Source: JACCXG01 sp963836735 (GTDB lineage: Bacteria > Acidobacteriota > Vicinamibacteria > Vicinamibacterales > 2-12-FULL-66-21). Taken from it: 64,000 bases of DNA. The DNA lies in contig CAWIKP010000010.1 of the NCBI GenBank assembly GCA_963836735.1, forward strand, positions 73,154-137,153. The letters are read 5' to 3'. The number at the start of each line of letters is the position of its first letter. The stretch's first letter is position 1. This document shows, in pieces, positions 46,229 to 54,505 of this stretch. Below the pieces are notes generated by a model. That model made no database searches. It worked only from the letters and a program-made list of their open reading frames with translations, and was not told the DNA's origin. The translations under genes were made by a program, and so were the position numbers.

Positions 46229-48021
46229 AGGTTGCCCTTTCTGAACTCCGACACCAGGTAATCGCACGAGCGCCAGGCCAGCGCCATGATCGTCCACGTG
46301 GGGTTCTGGCACGAGGCGCTGACATGGCTGCTGCCGTCCACGACGAAGAGATTGCTGACGTCGTGTGACTGCTGGAACTGGTTCAACACGGACGACTTCC
46401 TGTCCGTCCCCATTCGCGCGGTGCCGAGCTCGTGGATCGACCACCCTTCCGTGAGCACGGTGCGGTCGACGCTCACGATCTCGAATCCGGCCTGTTCGAA
46501 CATTTCCTGCGCGGTCTCGGCCATGTCCTGGCACATCTTCTTTTCGTTGTCGCCGAACCGGTAGTTGAACCGAAGCACCGGAATGCCCCACCGGTCCTTC
46601 ATCACCGGATCGAGAGCGACCTGATTCTCGTAGCGCGGCAGGACCTCGCCAAAGCCGCCCATGCTGATGAAGGCGCCGGCGTGCTCGCGCACCTGCTGCT
46701 TGTACGCCGCGCCGAATCCCGGGGTGTCGTGGGCGTTGCCGGGAAACATCGTCGTGCCCGAGCCCCCTTCGAAGCCGTAGGCACGAATGAAATTCGGATG
46801 CCGATCGGACAGGTTGCGGAAGCGCGGCACATAGAATCCCCCGGGCCGGCCGTCGTCGTTCGTGCGCGGCTGGCCGATGCGATCCTTGACGAGGCCGGTC
46901 ACGCTCGGGCCCATCACGTGCTCGCAGAAGTTGTGGCCGACGTGTCCGCTCGAATTGGCGATGCCGCTCGGATGGGCGGCCGACTTCGAGAGCAGCAGCA
47001 GGCGCGCCGATTCCAGCGTCGACGCGGCGACCACGACGATTTTCGCGAGGGCTTCGTAGCTGCGGCCGTTCTCTGAATCGACGAAAGCCACGCCGCGGGC
47101 CTTGCCGTTGCTCCGGTCCACGAGAATCTCGCGCGCGATCGCGTTGGTGCGAATCGTCAGGTTACCCGTATCCATTGCCGGGTAGATGAGGCCGGTGGGG
47201 GAGTCGAAGACCGCGTGGATGTCGCATCCACCCGTGCGGCGGGCGCACGCGCCACGGCCGAAGCAGCGGCTGCGATACTTGTTGTGCTTCAGACCCTCCG
47301 TCGTCACGCCGGCGCGATAGGGGGTGAGGACGCGTCCCATCTTCTTCAGGGAGCTCCGGAGCGTGACCTCCGCGGCGTTCAACCTGGTCGGCCGCTGGAA
47401 GATGCTGTCGGGCAGGTACGGCAGGTTCTCCTTCACGCCCGAGATCCCGAGATACTCGTCGACGCGGTCGTAATAAGGCGCGATGTCCTGGTAGGAGATC
47501 GGCCAGTCTTCGCCGTACCCGTCGTGCGTCCTGGCCTTGAAGTCGTAGTCAGAGAGACGCAGCGCCAGGCGTCCCCAGATGTTCGTTTTCCCGCCGAGGC
47601 ACCGGGCCCGGACCCACGCGTAGTTGGTGCCCGTATACGGATGATCCTTTTCGTTGACGACGATGTTCTTCGAGTAGTCGGGGCCGCTCCAGCCCTGCAC
47701 GTAGGAGTAGACCTTCGAATGCTTCAGCCCGGCGGTGTACGGCGGCTGGCGGATCGTGTATTCGTTCAGCGTCAGGGCATGGTGGTCGGGCGGCATGTCG
47801 CCGCGCCGCGGATGCTGGAACGGCCACTCCATCGACTTGAGCTCCTTGTCGATGTCGAGCTTCTTCCCCGCTTCGAGCATCAGCACTTTCATGCCCTGCG
47901 AGGTCAGCACGTGTGCGGCCATGCCGCCGGCAGCGCCGGAGCCGATGACGATCGCGTCGTAGACGCGCTTCAGGTCAGCCTGCGGCTGGGCCGGCGCCTG
48001 GATGATTCGAAGGAGACCCAT
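46225..48021 (-). CDS. GMC-family oxidoreductase (glucose/gluconate or glycoside dehydrogenase-like)
   Basis: About 598 residues from ATG 48021. FAD site GSGAAGGMAAHVL near residue 28, LGGKTNIWGRLALRL, RGACARRTGGCD, and the GMC C-terminal motif with GTARMG and SCQNPTWTIMALAWR. The catalytic His/Asn pair of GMC enzymes is expected near that C-terminal motif. Coupled to the subunit-3 gene. In related bacteria such pairs oxidise glycosides at C3, which would feed the DUF1080/Gfo enzymes seen here; that link is inference. Confidence 0.85.
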   Translation of the reverse strand: MGLLRIIQAPAQPQADLKRVYDAIVIGSGAAGGMAAHVLTSQGMKVLMLEAGKKLDIDKELKSMEWPFQHPRRGDMPPDHHALTLNEYTIRQPPYTAGLKHSKVYSYVQGWSGPDYSKNIVVNEKDHPYTGTNYAWVRARCLGGKTNIWGRLALRLSDYDFKARTHDGYGEDWPISYQDIAPYYDRVDEYLGISGVKENLPYLPDSIFQRPTRLNAAEVTLRSSLKKMGRVLTPYRAGVTTEGLKHNKYRSRCFGRGACARRTGGCDIHAVFDSPTGLIYPAMDTGNLTIRTNAIAREILVDRSNGKARGVAFVDSENGRSYEALAKIVVVAASTLESARLLLLSKSAAHPSGIANSSGHVGHNFCEHVMGPSVTGLVKDRIGQPRTNDDGRPGGFYVPRFRNLSDRHPNFIRAYGFEGGSGTTMFPGNAHDTPGFGAAYKQQVREHAGAFISMGGFGEVLPRYENQVALDPVMKDRWGIPVLRFNYRFGDNEKKMCQDMAETAQEMFEQAGFEIVSVDRTVLTEGWSIHELGTARMGTDRKSSVLNQFQQSHDVSNLFVVDGSSHVSASCQNPTWTIMALAWRSCDYLVSEFRKGNL

Positions 48022-48121
48022 GATGAAACCGCCATGATGATGAGTGACGAAGGAACGGCGGCACGATATCACCCCGGCGTTTGCGAGGCGAGCGGCAGGC
48101 GAGGTGTGCTGTAATTCCTGC

Positions 48122-49099
48122 ATGGATGGCATGACACGCCTGGTGATGTTCGTGGCAGCAACCTGCGCGCTGGTGTCGCGGGCGTTCGTGGAGTCGCCCG
48201 CCGAGCAGGCGGCCATCCGGTTCACGAAGGACTCGCAGGGCTACTGGTTCACCGAGGGCGACAGAAAAGTCCTGTTCTACCAGGCCCAGCGCAAGGCGCT
48301 GCCCGATGGGCAGGCCGCGCGGTCGAACTACTTCCATCCACTCTACGACCTCGACGGCAATGTCCTGACCGAGGATTTCCCGAAGGATCACATCCATCAC
48401 CGCGGCATCTTCTGGGCGTGGCATCAAGTGCGGATCAACGGGAAGAGCGTGCAGGACCAGTGGGTCAACCGCGACTCGATCTGGACGGTGCAGCGCGCAA
48501 CTGCCACCGAGTCTGAGGACCGGACCGCCTCGCTCGTGCTGCAGGTCGTGTGGGAATCGCCGCTGTTCACGGACGGCAAGGGGCAGCGCCGGCCGTTCGT
48601 CGAGGAGCAGAGCGTCACCCGCGTTCATCCAGCCGAAGGGTCGGTTCGCAAGATCGACTTCCACCAGCGGCTGACCGCCCTGGTGGATGGCGTCGAGATT
48701 GGCGGATCCGAGGACGACAAGGGCTATGGCGGCTTCTCCTACCGCGTCGTGATGCCCCCCGACATCCGATTCACCGGGGCGCAGGGAGTCGTGACGCCGA
48801 TTGAAAATGCCGTCGGAGCGAGCCCGTGGATGGATGTGTCGGGAACTTACGGGACGGCGGGGAAGAGCGGTCTCACAGTGCTGACGCACCCCAGGACCAC
48901 TGGCTTCCCGCAGCAGTGGATCCTCCGGGCGCGCGGGAGCATGCAGAACGCCGTGTATCCGGGCCGCCAGCCCGTCGCCATTCCGCGCGACCGGCCGGTG
49001 ATCCTGAACTATCGCCTCGTGCTGCATCGCGGCGAGCTCGCGCCCGCCGACATCGCTCGCCTGCAGGCGCAATACGCCGCCGAGCGCGTCGAGCAGTAA
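48122..49099 (+). CDS. DUF6807 (PmoA family) exported protein
   Basis: 325 residues, intact. Hydrophobic N-terminus (RLVMFVAATCALVSRAF), then SNYFHPLYDLDGNVLTEDF, DHIHHRGIFWAWHQV, GYGGFSYRVVM and NYRLVLHRGE, all typical of the DUF6807 family often annotated PmoA. Its role is unknown, but it occurs with sugar oxidoreductases in Planctomycetes, Bacteroidetes and Acidobacteria. Divergent from the GMC gene, 100 bases apart. Confidence 0.82.
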   Translation: MDGMTRLVMFVAATCALVSRAFVESPAEQAAIRFTKDSQGYWFTEGDRKVLFYQAQRKALPDGQAARSNYFHPLYDLDGNVLTEDFPKDHIHHRGIFWAWHQVRINGKSVQDQWVNRDSIWTVQRATATESEDRTASLVLQVVWESPLFTDGKGQRRPFVEEQSVTRVHPAEGSVRKIDFHQRLTALVDGVEIGGSEDDKGYGGFSYRVVMPPDIRFTGAQGVVTPIENAVGASPWMDVSGTYGTAGKSGLTVLTHPRTTGFPQQWILRARGSMQNAVYPGRQPVAIPRDRPVILNYRLVLHRGELAPADIARLQAQYAAERVEQ

Positions 49100-49123
49100 G
49101 CCGCGGCCAGCGGTCAGTCACGC

Positions 49124-49987
49124 TTACCGCTTGAGGACGTCGGCGACGAACGCGAACAACTCCTTGGCTACAGGATCGTTTGCCGCGCCGATGTTGTCGT
49201 TGATGCTCGCATGCGTGGTCTCGCGCCCGGCGACGACCTTCACGGGAATCCCGGCGGCCTCGAGCACGTTCGCCATGCGGCGCGCCTGTGCACCGGTGTC
49301 GGGGTTCCCGGCGATGTGCAGGATCAGGAACGGAGGGATGCCCTTGTCGCGCGCGACGTGCGTGACCGCGGAGAAGTCGCGATGTTTCGCCGGGTCGTTG
49401 CCGAACTTCTGCCGGTGCCCGTAGGTCGGCAGCGGCAGCTGGTGGGCCCTGGCCCGCGTTTCCGCCACCTCGATGATCGCAGGGATGTCGAACGTGTCCG
49501 CGTCCACGGGGACGCAGCCCTTGATGATCGTCAGCGAGAAGCCCTCCGCTTTCGCAAAACGGTCGTCCGTGCACATCAGCGCGGCGAGCTGCCCGCCTGA
49601 CGAGTGCCCCATCACGAGCAGCCTGTTGGGGTCACCGCCGTGCGTCGCGATGTTCTTGTGCACCCAGCCGAGCGCACTCGCGACGTCGCGGGTGATGGCG
49701 CCCATCTCGACGGCCGGCAGCAGGCGGTGGCTGATGGAGACGAAGACGAAGCCGGCCTCCGTGAAGGCCTTCGGTTTGAGGGCGACCATGGTCTTGTCGC
49801 CGGTCTGCCAGCCGCCGCCATGAATCCAGAACACGACCGGCAGGTTCTTCGCGCCGGCAGGCGCGTACACATCGAGCACCTGGCGTTCGTGCGCTGTGGC
49901 GTAAGGGATATCGCGGGTGACGCGCTGCGCGTACGCGTCCGACCCGCACGCGACAGAGGCGAGAAGGAGCCACAGGACGTGTTTCAT
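49124..49987 (-). CDS. Exported alpha/beta-hydrolase (carboxylesterase)
   Basis: 287 residues, intact. Signal peptide (LLLASVACGSDAYAQ), oxyanion-hole motif FWIHGGGWQTGD, nucleophile Ser in MGHSSGGQLAA, and a His in TTHASIND. It matches the BD-FAE/HSL-like esterase group. Likely cleaves esters outside the cytoplasm. Convergent with the PmoA-like gene. Confidence 0.85.
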   Translation of the reverse strand: MKHVLWLLLASVACGSDAYAQRVTRDIPYATAHERQVLDVYAPAGAKNLPVVFWIHGGGWQTGDKTMVALKPKAFTEAGFVFVSISHRLLPAVEMGAITRDVASALGWVHKNIATHGGDPNRLLVMGHSSGGQLAALMCTDDRFAKAEGFSLTIIKGCVPVDADTFDIPAIIEVAETRARAHQLPLPTYGHRQKFGNDPAKHRDFSAVTHVARDKGIPPFLILHIAGNPDTGAQARRMANVLEAAGIPVKVVAGRETTHASINDNIGAANDPVAKELFAFVADVLKR

Positions 49988-50250
49988 CGAGGGGCATTAT
50001 CGAACATCAGTCCCCAAGCGTGAGTCCTTAATCCTGCGTTCCCGCATCACGAAAGTAGCGCCCGAAGCTCCTCCGTAGCGGGGGTTTAGGGCCCAGTCAG
50101 CACCTTCAGAATCGTGATGCGGCCGCGAGATCCGTCGGTGTCCGAGCCGTTCCCGCCGCCCCTGGGTCGGGCCCCCGTGCAAAACCCGGGGCGTTTTCGT
50201 CGTTTCTCTCGCGAGGGCCGCGCGGAACCGAACTTGTTAGTCCCTGCCCC

Positions 50251-51258
50251 ATGGGGCTGTTCTCTAACGACTCGGACATCGCGGTCGATCTGGGAACGGT
50301 CAACACCTGTATCTTCACCCGCGGGTCGGTCATCCTGAACGAGCCTTCGCTCGTCGCCTACAACGTTGCCCGTGGAGGGATCGAGGCGATCGGCGCCGAT
50401 GCGCGCGACATGCTCGGCCGCACTCCGGCGAGCATCAAGCCCGTCTGGCCGATGCGGAACGGCGTCATCGCGGACTTCGAAGCGGTGGAAAAGATGCTCG
50501 CGCATTTCGTCCGCAAGGCGAAGGGCGGGAGCTACCTGCGGCCGCGGCTGATCATCGGCGTGCCGCCCGCCAGCACGCCGGTCGAGCGCCGGGCGGTGAA
50601 GGAAAGCGCGCAGCGGCTCAAGGTCAGCGACGTCAGGCTGGTCGACGAGCCCATGGCTGCCGCCATCGGTGCCGGCCTGCCAGTCGAGGAACCCACCGGC
50701 AACATGATCGTGGATATCGGTGGCGGCACGACCGACATCGCGGTCGTCTCCCTTGCCGGCCTGGTCTACGGCCGATCGCTCCGCGTCGCCGGCGGCGACA
50801 TGGACGATGCGATCATCCAGCACATAAAGCGGCGCCACAACCTGCTCATCGGAGAGCCCACCGCCGAGCGCGTCAAGTGTGAGGTCGGATCGGCGATTCC
50901 GCTCGGCAAGCCGCTCCGCACCGAGGTCAAGGGACGTCACCTCTCGGAGGGTGTGCCGCGGACGGTGACCGTCACCGACGACGAGATACGTGAGGCGCTC
51001 TCGGAGCCGGTGCGCGCGATCGTCAAGGCGATTCGCGAAGCGCTCGAGAGCGTGCCGCCCGAGTTGTGCGGCGACATCTACGAGCGCGGCGTCGTCCTCA
51101 CCGGGGGCGGCGCGCTGCTGCGCAAGCTCGATCAGCGTCTGCATGACGAGACCGGGCTGCCAGTGATCATTGCCGACGATCCGCTGGCGACGGTGGTGAT
51201 CGGCGCCGGCAAGCTGCTGAGCAATCCGCAGCTCCTGGCCAGGCTCACGGTTCATTAA
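50251..51258 (+). CDS. mreB: Rod-shape protein MreB
   Basis: 335 residues, intact. Actin-fold motifs: DIAVDLGTVNTCIF (phosphate 1), MIVDIGGGTTDIAVVSLAG (phosphate 2), VLTGGGALLRKLD (adenosine site), and GVPPASTPVERRAVKESA. MreB filaments direct wall synthesis. No mreC/mreD follows; instead a hairpin and a tandem repeat do. Upstream 49988-50250 has a GC-rich hairpin followed by GTTTT (about 50163-50200) but no clear gene. Confidence 0.92.
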   Translation: MGLFSNDSDIAVDLGTVNTCIFTRGSVILNEPSLVAYNVARGGIEAIGADARDMLGRTPASIKPVWPMRNGVIADFEAVEKMLAHFVRKAKGGSYLRPRLIIGVPPASTPVERRAVKESAQRLKVSDVRLVDEPMAAAIGAGLPVEEPTGNMIVDIGGGTTDIAVVSLAGLVYGRSLRVAGGDMDDAIIQHIKRRHNLLIGEPTAERVKCEVGSAIPLGKPLRTEVKGRHLSEGVPRTVTVTDDEIREALSEPVRAIVKAIREALESVPPELCGDIYERGVVLTGGGALLRKLDQRLHDETGLPVIIADDPLATVVIGAGKLLSNPQLLARLTVH

Positions 51259-51263
51259 TTAGT

Positions 51264-51284
51264 CCGGGGGGCTTCGCCCCCCGG
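51264..51284. terminator. Hairpin after mreB
   Basis: CCGGGGGGCTTCGCCCCCCG forms a near-perfect stem with a TTCG loop six bases after the mreB stop. There is no T tract, but position and stability fit a terminator. Confidence 0.7.
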
Positions 51285-51285
51285 A

Positions 51286-51552
51286 GCCCCCCTACACCGT
51301 TCCTCGCGGGGGCCCCTTGGCCCCGCTCCGGAACGGTGGCTCGTTCGCTGCGCTCACTCGCTCATCGCATCACCTAAGTCTGTCCGGCCCCCACAGTTCC
51401 TCGGGGGCCTCCTTGCCCCCCCGGACGGTGGCTCGTCGCTGCGCTACACTCGCTCATCGCATCACCTAAGTCTGTCCAGGCCCCCTACACGTCCTCTGGA
51501 GGCCCCTTGCCCTCTCCCGAACGGTGGCTCGTTCGCTGCGCTCACTCGCTAG
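51286..51552. repeat. Three tandem copies of a ~95-bp unit with internal hairpin
   Basis: Copies start at about 51286, 51388 and 51481. Each begins CCCCC(T)ACA followed by a small GC hairpin (for example GCGGGGGCCCCTTGGCCCCGC) and then GAACGGTGGCTCG(TT)CGCTG and CTCACTCGCTCATCGCATCA-like text; the first two end CACCTAAGTCTGTCC. The third is cut short (TCACTCGCTAGG). They differ in length through small indels. No gene is evident between 51258 and 51624. Confidence 0.8.
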
Positions 51553-51623
51553 GTTCGGTGTCAGGCAGGGAATCGTGAACTTCCCAGCCTCAGTCTGAGA
51601 CAGGGCACCGAAAGTTCACCGGG

Positions 51624-51923
51624 CTATCTTTTTATCAGGCCATACCCGCCGATTGGCACGGTCTCGACGCGGTTGCTGAAGCCGGCAATCAGCGGCCTCG
51701 CCTTCGAAATGGTCGCCTTCACGGCAGGCAGCGCCAGCGAGGCTTTGTGGCTCTCCGCGCTGTCCCACACCTCGGTGATCCAGAGCGCGTCGACGTCTGT
51801 TGGATCGGCTGCAATCACGTAGCTGAGGCAGCCGGGCATCGACTGCGTCGAGTCGAGGAGCATCGACGCCAGCGCGTCACGCTGGCCGGGCACTGCGGTC
51901 ATTTTTCCGATGAGTCCATACAT
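51624..51923 (-). CDS. Antibiotic-biosynthesis-monooxygenase (ABM) domain protein
   Basis: 99 residues from ATG 51923. The single ABM ferredoxin-like domain is clear: IGKMTAVPGQRDALASMLLD, PGCLSYVIAADP, LWITEVWDSAESHKASLA. These small proteins act on quinone-like substrates or have unknown roles (YgiN-like). Complete and intact. It is followed upstream by another small gene on the same strand, 73 bases away. Confidence 0.82.
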   Translation of the reverse strand: MYGLIGKMTAVPGQRDALASMLLDSTQSMPGCLSYVIAADPTDVDALWITEVWDSAESHKASLALPAVKATISKARPLIAGFSNRVETVPIGGYGLIKR

Positions 51924-51996
51924 GGCCGGCGCATTCTCCCTTGCGGTCGTCCCTGCCCGCGCGAGCCCGAGCGGTCCGAGCAGCTCGCGTCCACCG

Positions 51997-52455
51997 TCAG
52001 TTCCGGACGAGATCAGTCCGCTGATGGTGAACCGCGAGCCACTTGCCACCGCGCCTGGTCCAGACGGTCGAGGCGAGGATTGTCGAGGCTACTGGCTGGT
52101 TGTGGACGGTCCCCGTGCCCGTCCAGGCGTAGAGCACGATCGCCGAGTTCTCGTCGAACCGGGTGACGTGAGGATTGACCATGTCCCACTTGGTGAGCTG
52201 GAAGTCGTCCAGGCCATCGGCGAGCAGCTTCATGGGAATGAACCCGCTGCTGGTGGCCCAGACGCCGTCGGCAAGGACGAGCGACTGGAATGCCGCCTTG
52301 TCGGCCTTTGCGACGGCATTCTGCAACGCCCGCTCGTTCGCGACCAGTGCGTCGTCACTCGTGTCGCCCGGCTTGGCACCGGTTTTCTCCTGGGCGGACG
52401 TCGCTGCGAGCGCCAGGACGAGGATCGCGAACAGAATTCCGGCACTCTTGTTCAT
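51997..52455 (-). CDS. Exported SnoaL/DUF4440-like protein
   Basis: 152 residues from ATG 52455. Sec signal (GILFAILVLALAATSAQ), then NERALQNAVAKADKAAFQSLV, DDFQLTKWDMVNPHV, and HNQPVASTILASTVWTRRGGKW, the cone-shaped NTF2-like fold of DUF4440. Function unknown; usually binds or turns over a small hydrophobic ligand. Confidence 0.78.
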   Translation of the reverse strand: MNKSAGILFAILVLALAATSAQEKTGAKPGDTSDDALVANERALQNAVAKADKAAFQSLVLADGVWATSSGFIPMKLLADGLDDFQLTKWDMVNPHVTRFDENSAIVLYAWTGTGTVHNQPVASTILASTVWTRRGGKWLAVHHQRTDLVRN

Positions 52456-52496
52456 TTCGGTTCTCCCTGGTTCCTTTCGACGCCCGAGAGCAGTCA

Positions 52497-52955
52497 TCAG
52501 CCTGAATCGCCGCCGGGGCGCTGGCGTTCGGCGACGCGTTCGAGAAGCACCGCCGCGAACACCCCGGCAGCGTATGCCGCGAAATCGCGGGGATCGAAGC
52601 CGCTACCGAGCACGAGGTGTCCCGCTGTCGTCCGGCGGAGTGTGTCGAGCGCAGGGAGATGGAGGAGTTGACTGCACTCGACGGCAGAGCAGACGGCGAA
52701 GGCCACAGCTGCACGCCACGGCAGCCGGATTGCCGGCGAGACCGCGGCGATGCCCCACACCACCATCGCCGCCCAGAGAAAATCGCCGAGAATGTCGCGC
52801 ACATCGGGCGGCAGCGCGCCACCACGGAGATGCACGGTCAGACCGAGTGCAATCGTCCCCGCTGCGAGCGCGAAATAGCGCACCCGCACGCGGAGACAAC
52901 CGGGGAACCGGTGCATCGGAGCGCGTGCCGAACGGGTCGGAACAGCCATCCGCAT
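52497..52955 (-). CDS. DUF2809 membrane protein
   Basis: 152 residues with about four membrane helices (YFALAAGTIALGLTV, LGDFLWAAMVVWGIAAV, AAVAFAVCSAVECSQLL, FAAYAAGVFAAVLLERV). The SAVECSQLLHLPALDTLR stretch is characteristic of DUF2809 (YjgA-like VanZ-related) proteins. No function is known. It is 42 bases upstream of the SnoaL-like gene, same strand. Confidence 0.8.
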   Translation of the reverse strand: MRMAVPTRSARAPMHRFPGCLRVRVRYFALAAGTIALGLTVHLRGGALPPDVRDILGDFLWAAMVVWGIAAVSPAIRLPWRAAVAFAVCSAVECSQLLHLPALDTLRRTTAGHLVLGSGFDPRDFAAYAAGVFAAVLLERVAERQRPGGDSG

Positions 52956-53194
52956 CAGTTGAAGAGCAACAGTGTACGCGCGCTGGGACCAGTCCGGCGC
53001 GGGGCTCCTCTTCGCGTCAGCGTTTCGATCAACGCGCTGTAGAGGGCGTCGAGCTGGACAGTTGGAAGCGCTGAAGTCCGACCAGTTACCAGCCGCCGCA
53101 CAGGACGTGATGGTGCCGCGGAGCGCCAGGGCAGAGGCCGGCAGTCATCCTGAGAGAGTCACGACACCGAATTGAGAAAGCAAGGGAGGACCAC

Positions 53195-53710
53195 ATGACG
53201 GAGCGCCGTTTTAACGTGTTGCTCCTCTGCACCGGCATCACCGCTCGAAGCATCATGGCGGAGGCGCTGCTGAATTTCTGGGGGAGAGGACGATTCCAGG
53301 CCTTCAGCGCGGGGAGTCATCCAAAGGGCACCCTCCACCCGCTGGCTCAGGATGTTCTCCGACGGAATCGCATCCCGGCCGAGAACGCCCGCAGCAAGAG
53401 TTGGGACGAATTCGCCACACCGGACGCGCCTCCACTGGACTTCGTGTTCACCGTCTGCGACAACGCCGCCCAAGAGGTATGTCCAGTCTGGCCGGGGCAG
53501 CCCATGACTGCTCACTGGGGCATCCACGATCCGGCTGCCGTGGAGGGCACCGACGAACAGAAGGCCCGCGCGTTCAACAAGGCGTTCCGGGAATTGGACG
53601 CACGGCTGAAGATCTTCACGAGCCTCCGTCTGGAGCTGCTCGATCGGATGGCGCTTCAGCAGGAGCTCACCCAGATCGGACGGATGCGGGAGGAACGCGC
53701 GTTGAAGTAG
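53195..53710 (+). CDS. arsC: Arsenate reductase ArsC (low-MW phosphatase fold)
   Basis: 171 residues; ATG 53195 after AAGGGAGGACCAC. The P-loop is CTGITARS, fitting CX5R, but Ile-Thr replace the usual Asn-Ser of CTGNSARS. Further: AGSHPKGTLHPLA, DFVFTVCDNAAQEVCPVWPG (redox Cys pair) and HWGIHDPAAVEG. It reduces arsenate to arsenite using thioredoxin. No other ars genes are adjacent. About 240 bases upstream hold no gene. Confidence 0.83.
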   Translation: MTERRFNVLLLCTGITARSIMAEALLNFWGRGRFQAFSAGSHPKGTLHPLAQDVLRRNRIPAENARSKSWDEFATPDAPPLDFVFTVCDNAAQEVCPVWPGQPMTAHWGIHDPAAVEGTDEQKARAFNKAFRELDARLKIFTSLRLELLDRMALQQELTQIGRMREERALK

Positions 53711-53843
53711 TGCTCGGTTCTCGTCGGCGGTCCCTGAAGGAGGTCACCGGATCCTGTGCGGCCGACTCATCCCTTGGTCCGGTTTCCCGACGAGTCGTCA
53801 ATCGACACGCGATGAGCCGAAGCCTGTGATACAAGATGCCGCC

Positions 53844-54062
53844 ATGAGTCCACCATCCAGCTGGCCACAGCTGGTGTTCTGGCGGGAAGGCGAGCACCGG
53901 TGCGAGTTATGGATGGCGACAGGAACCCCCGAGCTGCGGATCTACATCGGGGACACGCTGCTGCACAAGGAACACGCGCCTTTCGAAGCGCTCTACGACC
54001 GTGCCGAGCAGTTGCGCACCCAGATGGGTGCGCAACCGCCAACGGGGCACGGCCCCTCATGA
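53844..54062 (+). CDS. Small protein of unknown function
   Basis: 72 residues from ATG 53844 (an in-frame ATG at 53826 exists). Beta-rich: PQLVFWREGEHRCELWMATG and ELRIYIGDTLLHKEHAPF, then a helix with Arg/Gln. Such single-domain proteins are common in soil bacteria. No family recognised. Its last bases overlap the convergent gene's stop region. Confidence 0.5.
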   Translation: MSPPSSWPQLVFWREGEHRCELWMATGTPELRIYIGDTLLHKEHAPFEALYDRAEQLRTQMGAQPPTGHGPS

Positions 54063-54395
54063 GTCCTCCTGCGGTGGTCCAGGGTCCCTCCGGCCTGAAT
54101 GCAACGCTCGTTTCCGATGACTGAATCGCCAGGGCCTCTCAGCGCATCGGCCTGGCGAGCGCAGAACGGACGGTTCCCGCATTCGTGAGAGCTCCTGGAC
54201 GAGGACGGCAGCGGCGTACCCGATGCTTGCGCGGGGATGTCTGGCGCAGTACGTGTCCATCCAGGCATCGACGGTCTCTGCATTGACGCGAGCGAGTCGC
54301 TCCTCTGACATGTGGGCCGCCCCGACGACGAACCCGCAGATCCACGCGTGCTTGGCGGCCTCGGCGAGTGCGCTCCAGCCCTCGCGTGCTATCAT
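54057..54395 (-). CDS. Small Cys-containing protein of unknown function
   Basis: Up to 112 residues, with the recognisable part being HAWICGFVVGAAHMSEERL and DTYCARHPRASIGYAAAVLV, a pattern similar to small periplasmic Rap1a/HdeA-like proteins (two Cys, amphipathic helices). No signal peptide is in frame, so the 5' end may be missing or replaced near the tRNA at 54433. The last 40 residues are basic and may be out of frame. Confidence 0.35.
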   Translation of the reverse strand: MIAREGWSALAEAAKHAWICGFVVGAAHMSEERLARVNAETVDAWMDTYCARHPRASIGYAAAVLVQELSRMREPSVLRSPGRCAERPWRFSHRKRALHSGRRDPGPPQEDS

Positions 54396-54432
54396 CTAGT
54401 GTTTCGCTGGCTCGACCGCAGCGCCCTCCTAC

Positions 54433-54505
54433 GTCCCCATCGTCCAGAGGCCCAGGACGTGGCCCTTTCAAGGCCAAAACACGGGTTCGAATCCCGTTGG
54501 GGACG
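54433..54505 (+). tRNA. tRNA-Glu (anticodon UUC)
   Basis: Folds into a full cloverleaf: acceptor GTCCCCA/TGGGGAC with discriminator G, D stem GTCC/GGAC, anticodon stem TGGCC/GGCCA with loop CTTTCAA (anticodon TTC), and T arm ACGGG-TTCGAAT-CCCGT. 73 bases, no encoded CCA. The 3' half, from the anticodon on, is overlapped antisense by the recombinase gene, so this half is probably the attachment-site core. Confidence 0.93.

Noticed and set aside
54057..54395. A confident Rap1a/Tai-type immunity protein
   Set aside because: Only two short segments resemble the family, no signal peptide is in frame, and no effector gene is nearby.
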